In this document: piece after piece, positions 36,171 through 48,524 of the stretch
Position numbering within the stretch: the first letter of the stretch is position 1
Layout of the letters: every line of letters begins with the position of its first letter
NCBI GenBank assembly: GCA_964006375.1
Contig: OZ023262.1
Location: forward strand, 56,630,366-56,694,365
DNA length: 64,000 nucleotides
DNA from: Tillus elongatus
Lineage: Eukaryota > Arthropoda > Insecta > Coleoptera > Cleridae
Direction: 5' to 3'
Translations under genes and position numbers: made by a program
Notes under the pieces: model-generated
Database searches by the model: none
Seen by the model: the letters and a program-made list of their open reading frames with translations, nothing else
What the model was told of the DNA's origin: nothing

Positions 36171-37097
36171 TGGATCGTCATAATAATCTTCCAGCCAAAC
36201 TAAAACAAGTACCTGTTAAAAGAAACATATTCGAACTACTTTAACTTTAGCTGAAGGATACAAAAAAAACTACCTTATTTGTAGCAAAAGTACATGTAAA
36301 CAGTGTCCAAACCTTGGACTTCTCAAATATGTACGCCAAATCTACAACTACTTCTACAAAGCTGGCAACAGTGCGCGCAGACCCAGTGGACTGGTCATGA
36401 ATTCTGCGAATTGTCTTTGAACTCACCTAGAACACTCAAACTGAGCCCGCTTCCTGATCTAGTCCTCTGCTGGTGCACTTGCCTTGTCTCGTTTTGCACA
36501 TGTATGTCCTTCTCCGGTTTCATCTTGCCAGAGCTGTCAACACTGTTTACCTTACTGTCTTAGGACACTGAACTTAAACAACATATGTGTTTATGATGCA
36601 TGTAGACTTAGAAATTGCGACATTTGCAACATCGAGATTATTTACGAATATTTGCGCTGCGTGTGTCAGTTGTTTTCGCAATTTTTTCATGAGGCGCCTG
36701 TTATATACATCGCACGTTTGGCCTGTGTGCGGTCGTATGTTGTCGGTCAGTCGTTTTTGGAAAACCAGAACACGCATGTCGTAACATGTTTATGGAGTTG
36801 ATACTTGATAAGTACCAAGTTGGGACATCTGGAATGTAGGAGAAGATACTTTGATTAATTTATTGTATAAGTGAAAATATGTAGTGATTTTATGACTCGG
36901 CAACTCTAAAGCAACAAGTAGTGATTCCAATAAATAATTTCAATATTTACTGAAAGACGCCTAATATTAAGAATGCATTTATACAGACTGTGCGCATTTT
37001 ATCTATTATTTTCAAAATATAAGACATTTGCAAATGACCACACGGACGGCTTTTAGAAAAAAATGTATAGAAACATGCTTAGAACCCCCTTTGGATG

Positions 37098-37303
37098 CAT
37101 AAACCACAAGACAAATTTCTTGCAAACAACCCACACAGGACCAGCAATGGAGAGGTGCCGGGCGGAGAGGAAGAAAAAGGAAGCATAAACGAAAAATTGA
37201 AAAAGAAAATAGCTTAGCCGTACATATAAAAGCTGCCTGTATCCTACATGTCCACTAACCTTCTTGGGAGTTGTTCCCAACACAAATTTTCTTGTGGTTA
37301 AAT
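37098..37303. mobile_element. ~205-bp MITE (intact copy)
   Basis: The left end AAACCACAAGACAAATTTC mirrors the right end GAAAATTTG...CTTGTGGTTA (about 30 bp of arm). The interior matches, in inverted orientation, the two halves of sequence flanking DD41D copy C at 53176-53261 and 55172-55312. Confidence 0.75.
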
Positions 37304-37340
37304 CATTGAGGGTGATTGTATGCATGCAGAAGGAGAAGAA

Positions 37341-37470
37341 CCCCCCCCCCCAGTCGAAGCATACCAGCCACCCGTCCCATACCGGAATCCAACCACCCGT
37401 CCCATACCGGAATCCAACCACCCGTCCCATACCGGAATCCAACCACCCGTCTCATACCGGAATCCAACCT
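37341..37470. repeat. 25-bp minisatellite, about four units, after a C tract
   Basis: Units begin CCCGTCCCATACCGGAATCC at 37371, 37396, 37421 and 37446 (the fourth with CTCAT). Because 25 is not a multiple of 3, the frames across it are not conserved protein. A run of C precedes it at about 37341-37351. Confidence 0.95.
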
Positions 37471-37684
37471 CACAAAAACACGCGGGTGTAGATAAAGCTA
37501 AGTGAAATTGCAATAAGTTTAAAAGTGCAAACTACGAAAAAGTAATGTTAAGCAAAAAGAAGTAAGAACCAAAATGGAAAAATAGTAAGTAGATCAAAAA
37601 GGAAGCAATAAAGGGATATAACAGAATAACAGGTTTCATGTAAAATATGATAGCATTAGAAAAGCTTTTAACTTGCGTTCTCTT

Positions 37685-37830
37685 ATGTAAGGCTAGATGC
37701 ATTCTCGCAAAAATTAGAACCGTAGACCGGTTTCGCTCTAATTAGAGCTCGTCAGTACGGCATACTAATTGCAGCGAAAATACACCTATAAAATAATACG
37801 GCTATGGTGGCCAGCCTTTCAACACTAAGT
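37685..37830. repeat. Partial copy of the ~290 bp repeat
   Basis: AGACCGGTTTCGCTCTAATT, CATACTAATTGCAGCG and GGCTATGGTGGCCAGCC match the array at 7340-8288. Confidence 0.8.
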
Positions 37831-37833
37831 GAG

Positions 37834-37920
37834 TGGTGAACGTGCCGCCACCTAGTTGCGGAACCAAGTAGTATAGTATATACCACTTGGTTCCGCAACA
37901 AGGTGGCGGCACGTTCACCA
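37834..37920. repeat. 87-bp near-perfect palindrome
   Basis: Arms of about 40 bp (GGTGAACGTGCCGCCACCT... mirrored by ...AGGTGGCGGCACGTTCACC) with about two mismatches around a TATAGTATATA centre. It incorporates the GCGGAACCAAGTAGTAT motif of the adjacent ~290 bp repeat. Confidence 0.9.
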
Positions 37921-38640
37921 TTCTCTTAGCGCTGCGTTCTGTTGCAAACTAGTGTTTAAAATGTGTGCTTCTAAACTAACTCCAATTCTTTTCGATATCT
38001 TATAATATTGGGGCATTTATTCTGTCGTTCTGCAAAAAGCCCGTAATTAACAAAGCAGACAAGTCCGATGTGGACAACTATATTGTCCAAATAGCATTCT
38101 AGATCAGTTTTGTCTAACTAGAGTTATGTTATCAATATAAAGCTGTGTATCAAGTGATATCCAATACGGTTTGGTCAAAACCAATCCAGCTGTCGAAGAG
38201 CTATGAATCCTCGTATGTCGCAAAGCACCTAAACTTTAGAATACCTTTTGGTATTTAATATTACATATTTCTAGAGCCATGTTGTGTAATGTAAAACACC
38301 CATTTGTCCCACAATGCTTTAATATACGAGAGCTCAAGAGGATCCACCTTTCTAGAGCAATTTCCTAAAAAATATAAGAATGAAAAGCTATAGGCTAACT
38401 ATGACATTTTCATCGTCAACTGCTTAAATTGATGCAGGTTTCAACACGAAGTCTTCTCGCCACAAAATACTGGACGAGAGGCTTATGTGGTGATTATTGA
38501 AGATGATACTAGACATGTCAAAACCAGGAGTAGACGATCTCCACACCATATTGTATATTACATATGGATATCCAAACTGATTATGGTGAAACTGGCCATA
38601 AACAGAAAGAAGTTCGTGCGAGCTTTTTGGTATTATCGTT
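37921..38640. other. No gene recognised
   Basis: No domain-bearing ORF. The frame at 38487-38669 is unremarkable. Confidence 0.4.
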
Positions 38641-39560
38641 TTGAAATAATTCTGGCTAAGATTTCTTAGAAAGCGTCTTAGAAAATGATGTAGAGTGTTC
38701 TTTTTGGAACAGTTCTGTCAAACTTAATCTGGAAACTGTTGAAGAAAATTGTTCATTGACGATTAGCTTAAAACAGTTATCTAGCTAGATTTTCCAGGAA
38801 ATCGTTCCCAAAATGGACAGTAGAATCGGTTTGAAATAAGTTTGTCACATCCCGACAGGAAATTGTTCTAAAAAATCGTTCAGTGTGATCATTTTAAAAC
38901 AATATTTTCAATATTTGCCTGAGAAATGTTGTTTTACCCAGTTCTGCCACAGTTTGTCAGGAAAGCGTTCCCAATAAACAAAATTAAACAGACATCAAAA
39001 TAGGCACTAAAGCCGAAAAATAACTGAACTATAGGTTTAGTTCAAAAGACAAAAATTAATTGAAATGAAATATTATTATATGCTCTACCTACTTATCTGT
39101 TTGAACTCTGTGCCAAGCCAATTAGGTAGTAGGTAGGTAGGCTAGGTCTACTCCCGCCACATCGCATATTTGGGTATTTCATTAGAATTATAACCCGTTA
39201 TTAATCAAGCTGTTTATATCGCCAAGTATTATTGTGTTTCGGCCTTGGCACCGACTTCAAACAGATAAGTATTGAATTATTTTTTTTTACCTTGTAAGCA
39301 TTCTGAAAAATTGTCTTGTGCAATTGAGAAGACCTTTTTAAAGTTTGTCTGGAAAGTGTTCTCAAAAATCGTCTAGTATCATTTTTGTGAAGCAATTTTT
39401 TAGAATTGTTCTCAAAAACGGACTAGTATCACCGCTCTGAAATAATCTTGTCAAAGTTTATCTGGAAAATGTTTTCGAAAGCTCTCCAGTATTTAGATAA
39501 TTTTTTTAAGTTTATCTGAAAATTGTTCTCGGTATTGTCAGTTATTATTATGGGAGATAA
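38640..39560. repeat. Degenerate tandem-like repeats, two blocks
   Basis: Variants of TTTGTCTGGAAAGTGTTCTC...AAATCGTCTAGTATCA recur at irregular ~50-80 bp spacing in 38640-38990 and 39290-39560. Old and diverged. A GTAG-rich run lies at about 39125-39145. 39600-40290 holds nothing recognisable except a weak direct repeat (TCATCCAG.GG.CAG.AAGCATC) at 40153 and 40255. Confidence 0.55.
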
Positions 39561-40289
39561 CTGCTCTCGATAATTGACCAACAATAAACGCTTCACATTC
39601 TCAAATACCACTACATATAATGCCGCATGTAGGCTATAATCGAGTTAAAGTTTGTAACCTGTGGCAGAAACCACAACCCAGAAACTGTTTAAGATTACAA
39701 TGGCGAGAAACTTCAGCAGAACTACCTTTCCAAATTTGAAAATAAAAAGACATTGGCAAAGGCAGGATACTAGCTATCGCAGTAATTTTAATACTTATGA
39801 CCAGATCTAATGAAGTTAATTTTTAATGTGTCAGAATTACACATAACTAAATTAGGGTTGTATGCCTGTATTATTTCCCGTGTGAAAGAAACTGTGCATT
39901 TTGTATATCTGTTTATAAAGGATGAAACACAGGGTCATTATGATGATTCCATGAATAAGGCCGTCTGCTATGTTCTTGTATTTTTGAATATTCACGCCTA
40001 ACATCTCTGAGCCAACATTGTTTATTATTACCTCTCTTAACACCTACAACGACCGCCAGGAGGCACAGGTAACCGACAATGGCACCATGAGACAAGTATT
40101 TAAGCGGCAACAATAGAGAAAAGTAGCTAGATCGAATTCAAGACTCTTCATCCAGCGGCCAGTAAGCATCGTAGCAAGACCGACTTCCCGTGAGCGATAG
40201 TCATACCACAACATAATAGTTTATTATGCTGTCGTCATACGAAACTTAACATCGTCATCCAGAGGTCAGGAAGCATCATGGAAAGATCG

Positions 40290-41760
40290 CCTAGTAGTTG
40301 TAGTAGCAGTAGGCCACAATGGGCCCTTTTTGCCAACCCCAGCAACCCAGCAACCATGCTCTACTCTTCCTCGGTTCCGTCGCCAAACCGCCTCGACCTC
40401 GAGATGAAGGCCGTGACGGTCTTTAATTGGACGGTACTTACCTGAGTCCTCGATCCGAACAATTCTGCTCGAAGACTCCCAAAAGCCTCGCATTCACATA
40501 GGTAGTGGTAGGACGTTTTTTCATCCTCGCCGCATTCCTGGCAAATGGGATCCCTCTCTACGCCTATCAATGTGAGGTGTCTTCTAAGGGCGCAGTGGCC
40601 TGTCAGCACCCCCAAGGATGCGGCGATGCGTAGGTCGACTCCTTTCGAGTAGCCAGACAGCTTTATCTCTGTCCGGCCCCTCCACGAAGTCCCTCGCCTG
40701 CCTACAGCCACCAACCGACCCCCAGTGCCTCTCCATTGCTTCCTCGGTCCACCTGTCTAAAGCGACAGAGACTGTCTTCCTACTTATGCATATCGCAGGC
40801 TCCGGTCCACAGAACGGCCGCCGGGAACCGAGTCTTGCGAGATTATTCGCCACCTCATTCCCCGCTATGCCACAGTGTCCCGGAACCCACACCAGTTGCA
40901 CCTCCTTCGCCCTGGCTAGTCCACTGAGGGCGTCAGCGCACTCTTGAACCAGTGTTGACCTGATTCTGGACGCGCAAACTGCCCGGAGCACCGCCTGGCT
41001 ATCGATGTACACACATTTCTCGGGACTCCTCGTCACATCCTGTCTATTGGCCACAGACAGGATAGCATACACCTCTGTTTCGAATGCCGTGGTCTATGCG
41101 TCAAGAGCATAGCTCTCGCGCACCCCCAGGCACTCGATGTATATTCCTGCCCCGGAGGATTGTTGGTCCTCCAGCCGGGATCCGTCGGTGAAACAGACCA
41201 GGCTTGCGCGCTGGAATGCAACCTCATTTTCTCTCCACTGATCCCTACTGGGGATCCTGAGGGTGTATGACCTAGTCAACCTAATATCGTCCTCGGCATC
41301 CCGCACCGTTATGGCGGAAATCGGAATTTCCTTTTCCACCTCCTTGGCGACTCTTGCATGCCCTATTACTGCTCCCTCTCCGCACCAGTTTCCTGAGTCA
41401 CGCATTCTAAGATGCGACGCCATAGCCTCCCTTCTTATGCAGATGGGAAGCGGTTGCAGCATCAACAGGACCTCTAGCGCGGCTGAGGGTGTCGTCCTCA
41501 TAGCGCCTGTGTTACCCAGGATTGCCAGCCTTTGGAGTTTGGCCAGCTTCCTGCTGGTAGTTCACACCACACCACCAGACCAACGCCCCATAGAGGATTC
41601 TCGGCCTGACGATCGCAGTGTAGATCCAATGAAGGATCCGAGGATTAAGTCCCCAGGTCCTCCCTATCACACGACGCAGCTGCCAGAGGGTCGCTACTCC
41701 CTTCCTCACTACTCGTTCTATTTGCAACCCCCATGTTAGTTTGGGGTCCAAGATCGCCTA
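40290..41760 (-). pseudogene. 5'-truncated LOA/R1-like LINE, second family
   Basis: Minus-strand fragments run in order. 41751-41512 is the RT C-terminal thumb region (LTWGLQIERVVRKGVATLWQL...PRILYGALVWW). 41501-41094 includes the RNase H start CFTDGSRLEDQQSSGAGIY. 41072-40584 continues RNase H (DSQAVLRAV, WVPGHCGIAGNEVAN). 40714-40361 has the C-terminal cysteine-rich segment CQECGEDEKTSYHYLCECEAF. Frameshifts separate the pieces. Sequence differs clearly from the full-length element at 42956-48173. Confidence 0.88.
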
Positions 41761-42943
41761 ACTCGCAACCCAGAGTCAACAATCCTTTATCATCAAGCAC
41801 CAGTCCACATCGTAACGGGATCGACTGACCCGTGATAAGTGGTCACAATTTCACACTACCTATTTTCTTCACAATTTGGCGGTCAGTGAGTATCGTTGTA
41901 CCAAGAGCTAGTCTTTCAGGAAGCGGCTGATCCATGACGATAAGTTAACCATGTGTTTGTTATTGCCTATACCAACTGCTTGGATCATGTGCAAGCGGCA
42001 TCAAGACAACTTTAGCCCCTCGCACGACGCCCCCAGATACCATCAACAACGTGCTGTCACAGCAACCACCTACATTTGTAAATCGCATTACGTATTTCTT
42101 CGATCAAAATTCTACCATTAGATTTATGTGTACCTTTGTAATATTAAAAATGTTGTTTGATCGCCAGGTGTGTTATTATAATTCGGCACCCCCAAAGAAC
42201 AATTCCTTTGGTTTTTAAGTTACGTAAACGAAGTAATTTGAACCATCATTCCAGTCTTTCGAAACTATGCAATCTAATCCACTTATTTCTAACTCAAACA
42301 TTTTGGTCCTGTCGACCCAATCTGAATGAACCACCGCCTATGTCAAGTTTTCAGTTTTTTTGTAGCTTTTCTCCGACATGCTATTCAATTATTTGTTTTT
42401 TGGTTTACTTTATAGAAAATAGAGAATAACATACAAGTGATAACTAGGACAACAGTACTAACAAAATTTTCAGTGGGCAGTGTTATTACGATGAGAGTCG
42501 GTTTCGTTTCTGTTGCAGATAATCATGTCAACTGAAATGTTGGCGGATACTTACATACAAAGTTTATAATGCTGATTTGTATACGTAAAACATGGCTAAC
42601 TAATTATATGTTATGAGGTGCAACATAAGAAAAGAGAAACTAAGTCCAGCACATTTGAAGAAACAGCAAATTAGCTAGAAATTGCCTTTCAATAAATTAA
42701 ATCGAAATTATCACGTTCAATATTAAAAAAACATGTGCATACCTCAGCTTTGATTTGTCTCAGCAACGTAACAACTGTAGTAAAACCAGATAACAATTAT
42801 CATGAGACTGGTTTAAAGAATTAGAGAAGACTTTGTATTTTCTGTTAAGTATACCGTTAAAAACATGAGCTGAGTAACAGCGAATGAGTCGTAATTCTCT
42901 GAACATTTCCTGTAATGAATTGTTGTATATTTCACGTAATAAG
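41761..42943. other. ~1.2 kb without a recognised gene
   Basis: AT-rich, with no domain-bearing ORF. The 90-codon frame at 42157-42429 has no recognisable features. Confidence 0.4.
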
Positions 42944-42955
42944 ACGCCTGGTATT
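42944..42955. repeat. 12-bp target-site duplication, left copy
   Basis: ACGCCTGGTATT, identical to 48174-48185, flanking the LOA-like element. Confidence 0.9.
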
Positions 42956-43040
42956 TTTTTTTTGTTCCCTCAGGGCTCGTCCGCGGCCTTGCCGCCCCGA
43001 TAGCACCGCAACCCTTGGTTGATTGTGCATACCCCTAGTC

Positions 43041-46000
43041 TTACTCCACCCATTCCAAAATCACTGTGCCTTGAACTAGTCTGCACAGCGATTGGTAGGG
43101 TGAAGTTTTATATTGCTCTGTCTCCGGTCTAGAGTGACCGTAGATCAGTTGTCTTTTCCGGTCCAGAGCTATACACTCGCACAAGATGTGCTGGGCTGAT
43201 TCCTCCCCCTCGCCGCAGAGTCTGCATGCGAGGTCCCCTTCGAACCGCCCCATTTTATGCAGGTGTTTCTTGACGGCCATGTGTCCCGTCAAGAGACCTG
43301 TTGTGTTTCTGAGCTGTCCTCTGCTAAGGTTTAGCAGCTCCACAGCTCTCTTTGAACTGGGTCCGTCAATTATTGACTTCCCATGTCTGAGCCCTGGACA
43401 GTCCGCCCAGTACACCTTGTGTTGGTTTCTGACCCAGGACTTAATGGCTCCCCTGGCAGTGCTCTTTGACACGCCCAGAGCCGGTTCTGGTCCCATAAAT
43501 GGTTCTGCTGACCCTCTCTTCGCGAGACTGTCAGCTTCTTCATTGCCTTTGACCCCCGAGTGACCCGGCACCCAGATGAGGGTCACCTCATTCTGCCCAG
43601 CCAGGTCGCTCGTCTCGTCTCGGCACTCACTCACCAGCCAGGAATTTACCCGTGGGCTACTTAGTGCCTTAAGGGCTGCCTGGCTGTCTGTGGCTATGAG
43701 GATCCGCTTGTTGGTGTAGCCCATCCTCTTGTTCTCCCGCACACAGTGCAGGATGGCGTACATCTCGGCCTGAAACACCGTTGCATGGGCTCCGAGGGAA
43801 ATACTGTGACTTACCCTCGGTCCTTCCGAGTAAACACCTGCCCCCGTCCCACGCTCCCCGCCAGATCCGTCCGTGAACCAGACGAGCGCGTCCCGTGGTA
43901 TGCCCGGCGTCTCCTCCCGCCATGCCCCGCGATCAGGGATTTCCACTGTGAAGTTGTTTTCCCTGCACATTCGCGGGCTCGCGAAGTCTGACCTCATTTC
44001 AAGCATGGGTTCCTTCACGATCTCCTGAATTTTGCAGTGGCCCCTGAAGCCTGGGTTGATCTTCAGTCTACCATTGCAGGCTAGTCTGTATAGTCCTAGC
44101 CTGGCCTCTCCCATAATAACTAAGTGTAGGGGGGGTAGATCCAGCAACACCTCCATGGCGGCTGTTGGGGTTGAAGACATGGCCCCTGTGATGCCTAGGC
44201 AAGCCATCCTTTGGATCTTGCCTAGTTTTTGTTTGGCACTGGATTGTGTCACCTTAGGCCACCAGACCAGTGCCGCATATGTTAACGATGGTCTGACCAC
44301 CCTTGTGTACAGCCAGTGGGCCATACTAGGTCTTAGTCCCCACGTTTTTCCATATAGCCGCCTAGTGACGGCTAAGGTCATGACTGCCTTACGCAGTATT
44401 TTTCCAATGTGACCATTCCAGGTTAGCTTAGAGTCCAATACGACCCCAAGATATTTTACCTCCCTGGCCATTGGAACGCTCCTACCGTATAGAGTGAGAG
44501 TTCTGTGGCTTTCACACTTCCTCCTCCTCGTAAACGGCACGACGGTTGCTTTCTCGGGGCTCACCCCGAGCCCTTGATCAACCGTCCACCCTTCCACCAC
44601 TTTCAGTGCAGTCTGCATACGCTCCCACACTGCCTGTGTGACCTTTCCTCGGACTATGATGACAATGTCGTCCGCATAGCCCTGTACCTCATACCCCCCT
44701 CCCGAGAGCCTCCCCAGCAGGCCGTCCACGACTAGACACCAGAGCAAGGGAGACAGAACGCTCCCCTGCGGACACCCCGCCGGCAGAGTCCCTCCCGCGA
44801 GTGAGGTGAACACCGCCCTGTCGCTGAGCATGGAACCGATCCACCTGCAGCAGGTCTCCTCTATTCCACGCTCCCGGGCAGCTGCCAGAACCGAGCCGAA
44901 CGAGGTGTTGCTAAAGGCCCCCTCTATGTCTAGGAAGGCCCCCAGCGCCACCTCCTTGTTCTCCAGCGTATTCTCCAGTTTCAGCACCAGTTGGTGCAGT
45001 GCTGTTTCTGTTGAGAATCCTGCTCTGTATGCATATTGTCCGCAGTGTAGAGGATATGCTTCCAGTACACCGCCCATAATGTGCCGGTCGAGCAGTTTTT
45101 CCACTGTTTTCAGCAAGAAGGACATGAGACTTATTGGCCTCAGGGACTTTGCCTGGTCTGTTGGACGCCCAGGTTTAGGAAAAAATACAACCCTGGCCAG
45201 TCTCCATGCCCTCGGAATGTACCCCAGAGCCAGGCTGGCCCTCATAATGAGGGTAAGCACCGGCGCCAGTATATCTATCCCCTGTTGGAGCATGATGGGC
45301 ATTATTCCATCAAATCCCGGCGATTTGTATGGCTTAAAGCTGTTAATGGCCCATCTGATTTTGCTCCAGGTAACCACCTCTTTAGCGACTGTCCAGTCTA
45401 CTCTAGATGCCCGCCTATAAGGCGCCTCTATTTCTGAGTGTTCCCAGTCCGGAGGTGATTGGTTTATTATGTTACAGCCGGGGAAGTGCGTCTGGAGTAA
45501 AATTTCCAGAGTTTCCTCCCCCGAGCTTGTAAAGCCTCCCGTGGGTGTTCTAAGGGAGCCTATGTTAGTCTGAGGGCCCTTAGACAGGATCTTGTGTAGT
45601 CGAGCACTCTCGGACGTGTTTTCCACTTCTTCGCAGTGCCTCCTCCACGACTCCTTCTTGGCGTCCCTCAGTCTTTTGTTATAGGTCGATAGGGCCTGTC
45701 TATATTCATCCCATGCTCCCGACCTTTTGGCCGCGTTAAACAGCTTACGAACCTGCGTCCTCCTTTGCCTGAGGTCCTCGTTCCACCATGGGACGTTCCT
45801 GGTGGACACCCTCATTTTCAGGGGGCAGTTGGCGTTATAGGCCGAGGTAATTGCGTCTCGCAATTGGACTGCTGCAATCTCGAGGTCTATTGAATCCCTT
45901 ATGGCACTCTCAACCCCCCGCAGTTCCACAGCTAGGTCTGCCCTGTAGGCTTCCCAGTCCGCCTTGCGGGGGTCCCGGTACCATACCGTTTCTCTTTCGA

Positions 46001-46680
46001 CTTTGGCGATTTCAAACCGGATGTATCTGTGGTCTGAGCTACTCACTTCCCCAGACACAGCCCAGCTTTTAACAAAGTCACCCAGAAACTGGGTGGAAAC
46101 TGTTAGGTCTAAAACTTCCTCACGCCGTGTTGTGACGAATGTCGGTTTATTACCTCTATTCAATATGTCTAAATTAAATTTCATAAAGAATTGTAAAAGT
46201 GCCTCACCCCTAGAGTTTGTGTCCGAGCTACCCCACAACTCATGGTGCGCATTCGCATCCATGCCGATGATGGTCTGCCATCCACCTGCTCTGCTACCCA
46301 CCATCAGCTGCTCCAATTCGTTGGGTGGAGGAGGGTCCGTGCTGTCCCCTGGCAGATAGGCTGACGCGACAGTAATGTCCCTCAGCCCATCCGCTCCTCC
46401 ACATCGGATTTTGATCGTTGCCAGGTCCCTGGAACAGAAATTCATTAGAGGGAGAAACTCTATCCCTTACCTGACAAAAATGCAGGCCCTCGGATTCTCG
46501 CTGGATCTGCTGTAGATGAGCTTTCCAGTAGCTCCGCCGAGTCCCTTGATCTCTCCTTTGTAGGAGTACGGTTCCTGGATGAGGGCCACATCCGTGTTCC
46601 TCAGAGCCATTAGTAGTCCGGCCGTGGCTGCCCTACTGTGTTGGAGGTTGACCTGAAGGAACCTAAGTCCCGTTAACCCT
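43041..46680 (-). CDS. LOA-like ORF2: AP-endonuclease, reverse transcriptase, RNase H (one in-frame stop)
   Basis: Open for 1,134 residues from Met at 46445, and readable about 78 codons further upstream (VALIQEPYSYKG, the endonuclease start) past a single TAA at 46469-46467. Numbering from 46445: endonuclease IGMDANAHHELWGS (60-73) and SSSDHRYIRF (136-145); RT KSPGFDGI (374-381), FLDIEGAF (504-511), CPQGSVLSPLLW (558-569) and catalytic YADD (590-593); RNase H WFTDGSGG (856-863), IATDSQAAL and WVPGHSGVKGNEEAD; C-terminal CRLCGEGEESAQHILCEC, a CCHC-like finger. The endonuclease nicks target DNA and RT copies from the nick. The TAA leaves this copy probably inactive unless reinitiation occurs. 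Confidence 0.95.
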
Positions 46681-47816
46681 TAGTTGCTTCCCCAGTGGGC
46701 GGAAGCTAACCCTTCCCATGCCCCAGAATGCCTTGAAGGAGGTTCCTTCAAGGGCTCTGTAAGATGTCGGGTCGATCAAGAAGGCGAGCGTCTGTCCTTT
46801 CTCCTCTGCCTTCCTGCTTAGAACCGACCAGTGTTGCGTCCCCAGTTCAGGGTTCTGGATCTTAAGTCTGCTGATCACCGTCTCCTGTGGGACGGTGTCA
46901 GGGATCCGTACGAGGACCTTGCGTCTCTTTGGGAGTTCCTTGGGCTCGACGGCTGTCAAGTCCGCCCCCTCCCAAATCTGACCGAGGCCCCCGATCGTTT
47001 TCCGCAGCCAGTCCCGCGACTGCGGGCCGGCACAGGTTGTCCAGAGGATGCCCCCCGTCAGGCGCGTCCGGTGAAACTGAGGCGGGCTCTCCCCTTCCTG
47101 AAGAGAGTCCACTGCAGCTACCACTGCAGCCTGGATCAGGTCCGCCTTCCCCTGGTCTAGCGTGACCTCAGGATGGCGTCTGTCAATCACCGCCATCCCG
47201 AGGCCCTCCGCAGCCTCCCTGTAAGAGCCAGTCTGCGCCGGTGTTCCGGCCTTGGTTCCTTTGGGAGGTCTGTCTGTAGTAGGCGTGCTAGAGCCAGAGC
47301 GCGGCGTCTTCCGACTCGCACACTCTCCTCTTGCGCCTTTACAGGCACCCTGGCCCTTTTGGAACGTCTGTCTGTAGTGGGCGTGCTAGAGTTCGAGCGC
47401 GTCCTCTTCTGACCCGCACTCCCCTCTTGCGCCTTTACAGGTTTCTCGACCGTCCAGGTCCCGGCCGCCATTTTTTGCGCCCTCCGGAGCTTCTTTCTTT
47501 GCGCCCCGGAAAGACGCTTGGACTGCCGGGGCAGTCCCTCTACTCTAACAGTAGAGTCCTCACTGGTGGAGGGCCCCCCGGAGTCCGCGGAGCTCGCCGC
47601 CCTCCGGTGGGACCCAGCCTCCAGCTTGGGTGTCGGGGACAGGTCTCTGGCCGAAGCTACCCCCTGATCCCTCGTATTTACGCCGGTCGTGGGACCTCCA
47701 GAGTCCGCTGCCGCCCCCTGGCTCGTCTCCGTTTCCGGGATAGACTCAAGGCACAAGTCTGTAGCCGGAGCCACTCCTCGAGCCTCATTGGTTTTGAATG
47801 TGTTTATTATCTTCAT
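46663..47816 (-). pseudogene. LOA-like ORF1 (RNA-binding protein), one frameshift
   Basis: Met at 47816 (MKIINTFKTNEARG). The first half (47816 to ~47300) is Ser/Pro/Lys/Arg-rich and low complexity, with a basic run (RKKLRRAQK). It contains a duplicated segment (KAQEGSAGQKRTRSNSSTPTT / KAQEESVRVGRRRA; given in part). A frameshift near 47300 moves the reading into the frame that continues AGTPAQTGSYREAAEGLGMAVIDRRHPEVTLDQGK and ends at 46663. No CCHC knuckle is visible. Its stop overlaps the region where ORF2 becomes readable. Confidence 0.8.
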
Positions 47817-48173
47817 GTTGTTCCCACGAGAATGGGGGAAATACTGTCCACACCATCAGAACCCCCTGTGTGGTGCAAGGCGGGTTACTCTGGAGGGTTG
47901 CCTGGTACTCCAGAGGTTCCGTTCACGACACCATCGCCCTGGTGCCATCCATCCATAGGCACGGGTCACGTGACACCGTAGATTGGGGGAGTTTAGTTCG
48001 ACCTCCTTGTCTAGATCCGTCATGTTTAGTTATTAGCAGGGTCACCTCGTGCAGGATGCGGATTTTTACCGCGCATGACGGTCTTGGGGAAAGCTTCATC
48101 GGGAGTTTATGTTGTTATTTCCACTTCCTCAGCTTGCCCCCTGGAGTCCTTTGGCCCGCGACTCCTTAACCCC

Positions 48174-48185
48174 ACGCCTGGTATT
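48174..48185. repeat. 12-bp target-site duplication, right copy
   Basis: ACGCCTGGTATT, identical to 42944-42955. Confidence 0.9.
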
Positions 48186-48192
48186 ACTCAAA

Positions 48193-48411
<219 letters not shown>

Positions 48412-48447
48412 TTTAAAAGTGATTACACTGTAGTGCAACATTACAAA

Positions 48448-48450
<3 letters not shown>

Positions 48451-48520
<70 letters not shown>
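48451..48520. repeat. (TA)n microsatellite
   Basis: About 70 bp between the palindrome and the next element. Confidence 0.97.

Positions 48521-48524
<4 letters not shown>

Larger units (their letters stand above)
42956..48173 (-). mobile_element. Full-length LOA-like non-LTR retrotransposon (5.2 kb)
   Basis: Bounded by identical 12-bp duplications, with a short poly(A) (T run at 42956-42963) at the 3' end. In the element sense it has a ~357-nt 5' leader (48173-47817), ORF1, overlapping ORF2 (endonuclease, RT, RNase H), and a short 3' UTR. Only one frameshift (ORF1, ~47300) and one stop (ORF2, 46467) are apparent, so it is young. Placement in LOA rather than R1 rests on the RNase H domain. 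Confidence 0.93.

Noticed and set aside
36303..36801. Overlapping 65-105-codon frames on both strands
   Set aside because: No domain, no conserved composition, and mutually overlapping; treated as chance.
37365..37470. CRISPR-like array
   Set aside because: The 25-bp units are contiguous with no unique spacers, and the sequence is eukaryotic.
37264..37513. Overlapping Pro/Thr-rich and Gly/Trp-rich frames
   Set aside because: Products of a 25-bp minisatellite, which shifts frame each unit.
44505..45437. Plus-strand frames of 76-204 codons
   Set aside because: Antisense to the LOA-like ORF2, which has clear RT and endonuclease motifs.
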